Assembly: GCF_001044425.1 (NCBI RefSeq) | Contig: NZ_LFML01000158.1 | Span: 1-35,815, forward strand | DNA from: Streptomyces roseus | Lineage (GTDB): Bacteria > Actinomycetota > Actinomycetes > Streptomycetales > Streptomycetaceae | DNA length: 35,815 nt | Reading direction: 5' to 3' | In this document: positions 30,263-35,815 of the stretch, piece after piece | Layout of the letters: each line of letters begins with the position of its first letter | Position numbering within the stretch: position 1 is the stretch's first letter | Position numbers and translations under genes: made by a program | Notes under the pieces: model-generated | Seen by the model: only the letters and a program-made list of their open reading frames with translations | Told to the model about the DNA's origin: nothing | The model's database searches: none

Positions 30263-33200
30263 CGGCGTTCCTCCGACTGGATCCGGCCGAGCGCAGCAGC
30301 GGTCTTGTGCATCAGCCGTTCGGACATCATGGACATGTGGTCGCCTTCGGTGACGTGGACGGTCAGTCCGCCGAGCGCGATCTCGCGCCAGCGTTCGACG
30401 TAGGTGCGGAAGTCCACGTCCAGCCCGGGCATCGGTTCGCCGTCGGGCAGTTCCGCGGCCGCGCTGCCCACCAGGAGGTGGACGTGGCCGGGGTAGGGGC
30501 GCAGTTCGTACGCGGACAGGGCGGTCAGCAGCGAGTGCCAGACCTCGATGGGGGCCTGCTCCACCAGGGCCGCCTCGCCGGGGCTCATGCCGGCCCCCAG
30601 CAGCAGCGTGGTGAGCTCGGCCACGGCCGCCTCCCGCTCCGCCGAGGGCGGCAGGGTACGGACGCGGTCGCGCATCCGCAGCCCCCGCTCCATGTCCCGG
30701 CCGACCGCCGCCAGGCGGGCGCGGGAGGCCGGGTGGGGCAGGTGCGGTTCGATCAGGGTCAGCGGGGCGACGGTGTGACCGGCCGCGTGCAGCTGGGTGG
30801 CCATCTCCAGGGCGATGTTGGCGCCCATGGACCAGCCGAGCAGGTCGTGCGGTCCGTGCCCGCCGTGGGCGGCCAGCTCGGCCGCGTAGTTGGCCGCGAT
30901 CCCGGCGATGGTGGTCGGGTCCACCCCGCCGAGCAGGCCGCGGGCCTGGAAGGCCCGGACCGGCCGGCCGGGCGGCAGGGCCCGCGCGAGCGGCACGTAC
31001 CAGGCGCCGCTGCCGCCGCTGGGATGCACGCACCACAGCGGGTCGCCGTCGCCCTCGCGCAGCCGGACCTCCGAGGTGACGGCCCCGGCGCCGGGGGAAG
31101 CCCCCTCGGCGCCCGCCGCCTGCGTGGCGCGGGCGGCGAGAGCGGCGATCGTGGGCAGTTCGAGGAGGTCCCGTACGGAGACGCTCAGCCCCCGGGCGGC
31201 CGCCTGTGCGGCGACCCGGACGGTCGAGAGCGAACTGCCGCCCAGGGCGAAGAAGTCGTCGTGGACACCGACCTGCTCGATGCCGAGCACCGTGCGCCAC
31301 ACCTCGGCGAGCACCACCTCGGCCGGCGTGCCCGGCGCGGCGTAGTCGGTGGCGCTGCCCAGCCGGTCGGCCGCGGGCAACGGCAGGGCCTTCTTGTCCA
31401 CCTTGCCGCTGCTGTTGACCGGCATCGCGTCGAGGAAGACGAACCGCGCGGGGACCATGTACGCGGGCACCTTGGCCCGCAGCGCCTGGCGGAAGGGCTC
31501 GACGACGGGCTCCACACCCGCCTCCGGCACCACGTACGCCACCAGCGCCGGCTCCGGCAGATCACGTCGCAGCAGGACCACCGCCTGCTGCACCTGTGGC
31601 AGTTCACGCAGACCGTGCTCGATCTCGCCGAGCTCGATGCGGAACCCGCGCAGCTTCACCTGGCTGTCGCGGCGGCCGAGGACCTCGACCGCGCCGTCGG
31701 GCAGCTGGACGCCGATGTCGCCGGTGCGGCACAGCCGGCCGCCGGGGGTCCCGTACGGGTCGGGGACGAAGGCGGCGGCGGTCAGGTCGGGGCGGTTCAC
31801 GTAGCCCCGGCCGATGGCGCGCCCGCCGAGGTAGACCTCGCCCTGCACCCCGACCGGGACCGGCTGGAGGTCCTCGTCGAGCACGTAGACCTGCGTGTTC
31901 CGCATGGGCCAGCCGATCGGCGGGCGCTTGCAGTCCGGCTTCAGGAGGGTGGAGACGGACCACACGGCCGTCTCGGTGAGCCCGTAGACGTTGTAGAACC
32001 GCCTTCCGCGCGCCCACTTCTGCGGGAGTTCGGCCGGGCAGGCCTCGCCGCACACCTGGAGGATCCGCAGCGCCGGGAAGCGGTCCTCGCCCAGGGCCGC
32101 GAGGGCGCTCGGGGCGAGCATCGCGACGGTGATCCCGTACGTGAGCAGGGTGTCCGCCAGGTCGGCGCCCGCCCGCAGCGCCTCCCTGGGCGGGGTGCAC
32201 AGCTGGGCGCCGTTCGCCAGGGCCCAGGTCAGATCCAGGATGGAGACGTCGAAGCTGAGGGAGGCGAACTGGAGCACCCGGTCCTCGGGAGTCACGGGGA
32301 ACAGGTCGCGCTGCCCCTCCAGCATGTTGGTCAGGCTGCGGTGCTGGATGGTGACGCCCTTGGGCGTGCCCGTGGAGCCGGAGGTGTAGAGGATGTACGC
32401 GGCGTTGTCCGCGGTGACGGGCGGCGCGGGAACCGGCGCGCCGGCGGGAGCGGACCAGGTCCGCGGGTCGTCCACGACCAGGGTCGGTCCGTCGAAGGGC
32501 ACGGTCCCCAGCAGCGAGGACTGGGTGATGAGCACCGGCATCCCGCTGTCCTCGACGATGAACTTCAGCCGGTCGGCCGGGTGCTGCGACTCCAGCGGCA
32601 GGAACGCGCCGCCCGCCCGCAGCACCCCGAGCACCGCCCGGACCATCTCGGCCCCGCGGTCCAGGCAGATGCCGACCGGCACCTCCGGGCCTACCCCGAG
32701 CGCCCGCAGCCGGTCCGCCAACTGCCGCACGGAGGCGTCCAGTTCGGCGTACGTGACCTCCCGGTCGCCCTGCCGGACGGCCACCGCACCGGGCGTGAGC
32801 ACCGCGTGCTGCGCCACGCACTCGTGGAACATCGCCGAGCTGCCCGGCAGTTCGGGCCCCCGGCCCCATTCCTCCAGCGCCCGCATGCGCGCCTCGCCGG
32901 CGAGCGAGGGCGCCGCGACCGGCGCCTCGGGCCGCCCGGTCATCGCCTTCAGCACATCGCACATCAGGTCGGCGAGCTGCTCGGCGGTGGCCGGGGCCAG
33001 GTAGTCCGGGTCGACGTCGAGGATGAGGGACTCCACGCTCGCGTTGAGCATGAGGGGGAACGCGGTACGGGCGATCTCCAGCGAGTCGTCCCAGCTGTCC
33101 CCGGACAGCCGGTGGAAGTTGACGTAGTTGAACAGGGTCTCCGCCACGCTCGGCGCGCCGGGCCTCAGCTGTGCCATCCGGGCCAGCGGCACCCTGCGGT

Positions 33201-35815
33201 ACGGGAGCATCTCCTGCTCGGCGGCGAACGCCGCCTTCAGGTACTCCAGCCAGCTGCCACGGGGCTTGGCGACCCCGAACGGCACGGTGTTCAGGAACAG
33301 CCCGCGCATCCGGTCGGAGCCGGGCACCTCGGGCCGCCCGTTGGTGACCAGGCCGACCGAGTGGCCCCCGGCGTCCCCGTCACGCTCGGCGAACAGGCTC
33401 ATGGTGTGGTGGAAGGCCGTCAGCAGGACGGTGCGGCGGGGCACCCCGGCCAGCCGCGCCAGCCGGCCGATGGGCTCCGCGAGGGCGGCGTACGAGCGGC
33501 GCACCTCGTGCACGAACTGCCCGCTGTCGGAGGCCTCCGTACCGCGCCGGGTGAACCGGACGGGGCTCAGGTCGCCCAGCGCCCTGCGCCAGTACTCCAG
33601 TCCCTCCTCGTCGACGAGCGCGGCCCGCTCCAGCGCCACGTACTCGGCGTACGCGGGCGCCGCCGGCAGCTCCGGGGTCCGGCCCTGGGCCACGGCCTGC
33701 CGGTGCAGGTCCAGCAGGTCGGCGATGAGGGAGGTCAGGCTCCAGCCGTCGAGCACCACGTGGCAGTCGGTGAGGGTGAGCCGCAGCTCCCGGTCGGTGA
33801 GGTGGTGCAGGTGGATGCGGACCAGCGGCGGGGCCGCCAGGTCGAAGCGCCGGGCGAACTCCGCGTCCACGTAGCCCCGCACGGAGGCCCACTGCTCCTC
33901 GTGCGGGAGCCCGCGCAGATCGCTGTAGCCCACCGGGAGCGCGGCCTCGCGGTGCACCAGCTGGAGCGGCTCGGAGAACGAGGCCAGGTCGATGGAGGAG
34001 CGCAGGATGCTGTGGCCGCGCACCACGGTGTCCACCGCGGTCCGGAAGGCGGCGAGGTCGAAGCCCTCCGGCACGGTGATCTTGAGGTCGGTGACGTTGT
34101 GGTAGGCGCCGCGGTCCGGGTCGGCCAGCATCTCGTGGAGCATCCCGGCCTGGAGCATGGTCAGCGGGTAGGCGTCGTCGAGGCCCTGCGGCAGCCGGGC
34201 CGCATCGGCCGGGTCCAGCTGGGAGAACGGCTCGACGGGCGCGGGGCCGGTGCCCTCGGCCGCCTCGGTCGCCAGCGCGGCGAGGTCGCCCAGGGTGCGG
34301 GCCCGGAACAGGTCCGGGACGCTCAGGCCCAGACCGGCGTTGCGGGCCTGCCCGATCACGCGCAGGGCCAGCATCGAATCGCCGCCCAGGTCGAAGAAGT
34401 TCGCCGTCCGGCTGATCCGCTCCGCGCCCAGCACCTGCGCCCAGATGCGGGCCAGCGTCTCCTCGGCGGCACCGGACGGCGGGACGTGCCCGGCGGGCGC
34501 GCCGGCCCCCTCGACGGCGACCGCCACCAGGGACGCGCGGTCCACCTTGCCGTTTGCGGTGATCGGCAGCTTCGGGTGCCGGACGAACAGCGCGGGCACC
34601 ATGTACTCCGGCAGCGTCAGGCGCAGCCGGTCGCGCAGGTCCGGCGCGTCCAGCGGCCGGCCCTCGGTCAGCACCACGTGGGCGACCAGGCGGGCCCCGC
34701 CGTGCGCGTCCGGCCGGGCCACCACCGCGGCGTCCCGTACGCCGGGCAGGGCGCGCAGCGCGGTCTCGATCTCGCCGGGCTCGATGCGGAAGCCGCGGAT
34801 CTTGACCTGGTGGTCGGCGCGTCCGGCGTACGCGAGCTGCCCGTCGGGCAGGACCCGTACGAGGTCGCCGGTGCGGTACATGCGGGTCCCGGCGGGACCG
34901 AAGGGGTCAAGGGGGAAGCGCTCGGCCGACAGCTCCGGCCGGTTGCGGTAGCCGCGGGCCACTCCGCCGCCCGCCACGTACAGCTCGCCCACGGTGCCGT
35001 GCGGCACCAGGCGGCCCGCCCGGTCCAGGACGTAGCCGTGCTGGCCGGCCAGGGGGCGGCCGATCGGCGAGTACACGGGCGAGACCGTGTCCTCCTCGGT
35101 GATCAGCCGGTAGGTGACGTGCACGGTCGTCTCGGTGATCCCGTACATGTTCACCAGCGCGGGCCGGCCGCCCCCGGGCGCGGCGAACCAGTCGCGGTAG
35201 TCGCGGGCGTCGAAGGCGTCACCGCCGAAGACCACCGTGCGCAGCGCGAGCGAGCCGAACTCCTCCCCCTGCTGGGCCATATGGGCCCGCAGCCCCTTGA
35301 AGGCGGCCGGGGTCTGGTTCAGGACGGTGACGCGCTCGTCGCGCAGGACGGCGTGGACGGCCGCCGGGTCGCGCACCTCGTCCTCGGTCAGCACGACGAC
35401 CCGGCCGCCGGAGGTCAGCGGGGCCCACAGCTCCCAGACGGAGAAGTCGAAGGCGGGGGAGTGCAGGAGCGTCCACACGTCGTCGGCGCCGAAGTCGAAG
35501 TGGTGGTCGGCGGCGCCCAGCAGCCAGGCCAGGTTGGCGTGGGTGATCTCGACGCCCTTGGGCCGGCCGGTCGAGCCGGAGGTGTAGATGACGTACGCGA
35601 GGGTGTCCGGGCCGGGTACGGCGCAGTGCAGGTCGTCCGTGTCCTCGCGGCGGTCGTCGGAGGTGTCGTCGGCGGGGTCGGCCAGCGGGATCACACCCAC
35701 CGGCAGCCCCTGCACCGCGGCGAGGCCCACGGCGTCGGCGACCACCCACTCCACGCCCGCGTCGCCGACCGTGAACTCCCGCCGGGCCCGCGGGTGGGCG
35801 GGGTCCAGCGGCAGG
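30259..35815 (-). CDS. Nonribosomal peptide synthetase A-PCP-C-A-PCP-TE, 5' end outside window
   Basis: At least 1851 residues visible; the frame is open at the right edge, entering inside an A domain (L-P-L-D-P-A-H-P). Order: A1 (to about 34.5 kb), PCP1 (LGGDSM near 34385), C (YPLTMLQAGML to about 32.9 kb), A2 (about 32.8-31.4 kb), PCP2 (LGGSSL near 31240) and a thioesterase with GWSMG (near 30835) and EGDHMSM. The A1 pocket residues read D-F-W-N-V-G-M-V-H-K, matching threonine. A2 reads D-V-L-M-Q-C-V-V-W-K, which I cannot assign. The C-domain HHxxxDG motif is CHVVLDG: the second, catalytic His is kept and the first is Cys. No epimerisation domain lies between the modules. The TE makes this the terminal subunit of an assembly line. 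An MbtH-like partner is not visible. Confidence 0.95.
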   Translation of the reverse strand, partial: LPLDPAHPRARREFTVGDAGVEWVVADAVGLAAVQGLPVGVIPLADPADDTSDDRREDTDDLHCAVPGPDTLAYVIYTSGSTGRPKGVEITHANLAWLLGAADHHFDFGADDVWTLLHSPAFDFSVWELWAPLTSGGRVVVLTEDEVRDPAAVHAVLRDERVTVLNQTPAAFKGLRAHMAQQGEEFGSLALRTVVFGGDAFDARDYRDWFAAPGGGRPALVNMYGITETTVHVTYRLITEEDTVSPVYSPIGRPLAGQHGYVLDRAGRLVPHGTVGELYVAGGGVARGYRNRPELSAERFPLDPFGPAGTRMYRTGDLVRVLPDGQLAYAGRADHQVKIRGFRIEPGEIETALRALPGVRDAAVVARPDAHGGARLVAHVVLTEGRPLDAPDLRDRLRLTLPEYMVPALFVRHPKLPITANGKVDRASLVAVAVEGAGAPAGHVPPSGAAEETLARIWAQVLGAERISRTANFFDLGGDSMLALRVIGQARNAGLGLSVPDLFRARTLGDLAALATEAAEGTGPAPVEPFSQLDPADAARLPQGLDDAYPLTMLQAGMLHEMLADPDRGAYHNVTDLKITVPEGFDLAAFRTAVDTVVRGHSILRSSIDLASFSEPLQLVHREAALPVGYSDLRGLPHEEQWASVRGYVDAEFARRFDLAAPPLVRIHLHHLTDRELRLTLTDCHVVLDGWSLTSLIADLLDLHRQAVAQGRTPELPAAPAYAEYVALERAALVDEEGLEYWRRALGDLSPVRFTRRGTEASDSGQFVHEVRRSYAALAEPIGRLARLAGVPRRTVLLTAFHHTMSLFAERDGDAGGHSVGLVTNGRPEVPGSDRMRGLFLNTVPFGVAKPRGSWLEYLKAAFAAEQEMLPYRRVPLARMAQLRPGAPSVAETLFNYVNFHRLSGDSWDDSLEIARTAFPLMLNASVESLILDVDPDYLAPATAEQLADLMCDVLKAMTGRPEAPVAAPSLAGEARMRALEEWGRGPELPGSSAMFHECVAQHAVLTPGAVAVRQGDREVTYAELDASVRQLADRLRALGVGPEVPVGICLDRGAEMVRAVLGVLRAGGAFLPLESQHPADRLKFIVEDSGMPVLITQSSLLGTVPFDGPTLVVDDPRTWSAPAGAPVPAPPVTADNAAYILYTSGSTGTPKGVTIQHRSLTNMLEGQRDLFPVTPEDRVLQFASLSFDVSILDLTWALANGAQLCTPPREALRAGADLADTLLTYGITVAMLAPSALAALGEDRFPALRILQVCGEACPAELPQKWARGRRFYNVYGLTETAVWSVSTLLKPDCKRPPIGWPMRNTQVYVLDEDLQPVPVGVQGEVYLGGRAIGRGYVNRPDLTAAAFVPDPYGTPGGRLCRTGDIGVQLPDGAVEVLGRRDSQVKLRGFRIELGEIEHGLRELPQVQQAVVLLRRDLPEPALVAYVVPEAGVEPVVEPFRQALRAKVPAYMVPARFVFLDAMPVNSSGKVDKKALPLPAADRLGSATDYAAPGTPAEVVLAEVWRTVLGIEQVGVHDDFFALGGSSLSTVRVAAQAAARGLSVSVRDLLELPTIAALAARATQAAGAEGASPGAGAVTSEVRLREGDGDPLWCVHPSGGSGAWYVPLARALPPGRPVRAFQARGLLGGVDPTTIAGIAANYAAELAAHGGHGPHDLLGWSMGANIALEMATQLHAAGHTVAPLTLIEPHLPHPASRARLAAVGRDMERGLRMRDRVRTLPPSAEREAAVAELTTLLLGAGMSPGEAALVEQAPIEVWHSLLTALSAYELRPYPGHVHLLVGSAAAELPDGEPMPGLDVDFRTYVERWREIALGGLTVHVTEGDHMSMMSERLMHKTAAALGRIQSEERR

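Noticed and set aside
1..35815. tRNA, rRNA, insertion sequences, phage attachment sites
   Set aside because: I found no cloverleaf-like sequence, transposase or integrase-like protein, or flanking direct repeats that would support any of these.

Overview
This window looks like a chromosomal segment of a Streptomyces species or close relative. The DNA is very GC-rich with strong GC bias at third codon positions, GTG starts are common, and the gene set is typical: a coproporphyrin-dependent haem branch (hemG/cgoX then hemQ), a secreted tripeptidyl-aminopeptidase-type S33 peptidase, LuxR-family regulators and a specialised-metabolism block. From memory, the order hemG-hemQ ... DUF692 ... murC-msrB resembles the S. 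coelicolor SCO6041-SCO6061 region; that is recollection, not an alignment.

Positions 1-19.4 kb are mostly conserved chromosome. In order: the 3' part of hemG and then hemQ (+); a secreted S33 peptidase (-); a three-gene minus-strand operon (DUF692/MNIO oxidase with an extra C-terminal domain, a TIGR04222-type membrane protein with an 11-cysteine Ser/Gly/Cys tail, and a second TIGR04222-type membrane protein); a Pth2-like protein (-); an AIM24 protein and an ABC ATPase/permease pair (+); a small zinc-ribbon protein (+); a NodB-type deacetylase lipoprotein, a PPK2 kinase, an OsmC protein and ZapE (all -); a RibD-like reductase, a Usp-like protein, murC and msrB (all +); and a haem-oxygenase-like di-iron protein with a two-TM PLD-like partner (-).

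Positions 19.4-35.8 kb form a specialised-metabolism region. A translationally overlapping pair of LuxR-type regulators (-) diverges from a class II lanthipeptide synthetase (LanM, +). Behind LanM come an 8-bp tandem repeat array and a 76-residue candidate precursor peptide, then a 972-residue LAL regulator (+). Convergent to these, and running off the right edge, is an operon read on the minus strand: an NRPS (A-PCP-C-A-PCP-TE visible), a cytochrome P450 and an MFS transporter. The first visible A domain has a threonine-type specificity code.

Two systems stand out. (1) The MNIO oxidase is translationally coupled to a membrane protein whose tail carries cysteines at almost perfect 6-residue spacing, a plausible substrate for cysteine modification. 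(2) The LanM has an intact dehydratase half, but its cyclase half has lost the Cys/Cys/His zinc ligands (W-H-T-G and L-H-R-G replace W-C-H-G and L-C-H-G), and the adjacent candidate precursor has nine Ser/Thr but no Cys in its last 27 residues. These two losses fit together and suggest a dehydrated, non-lanthionine product. All functional statements are inferred from sequence reading only.
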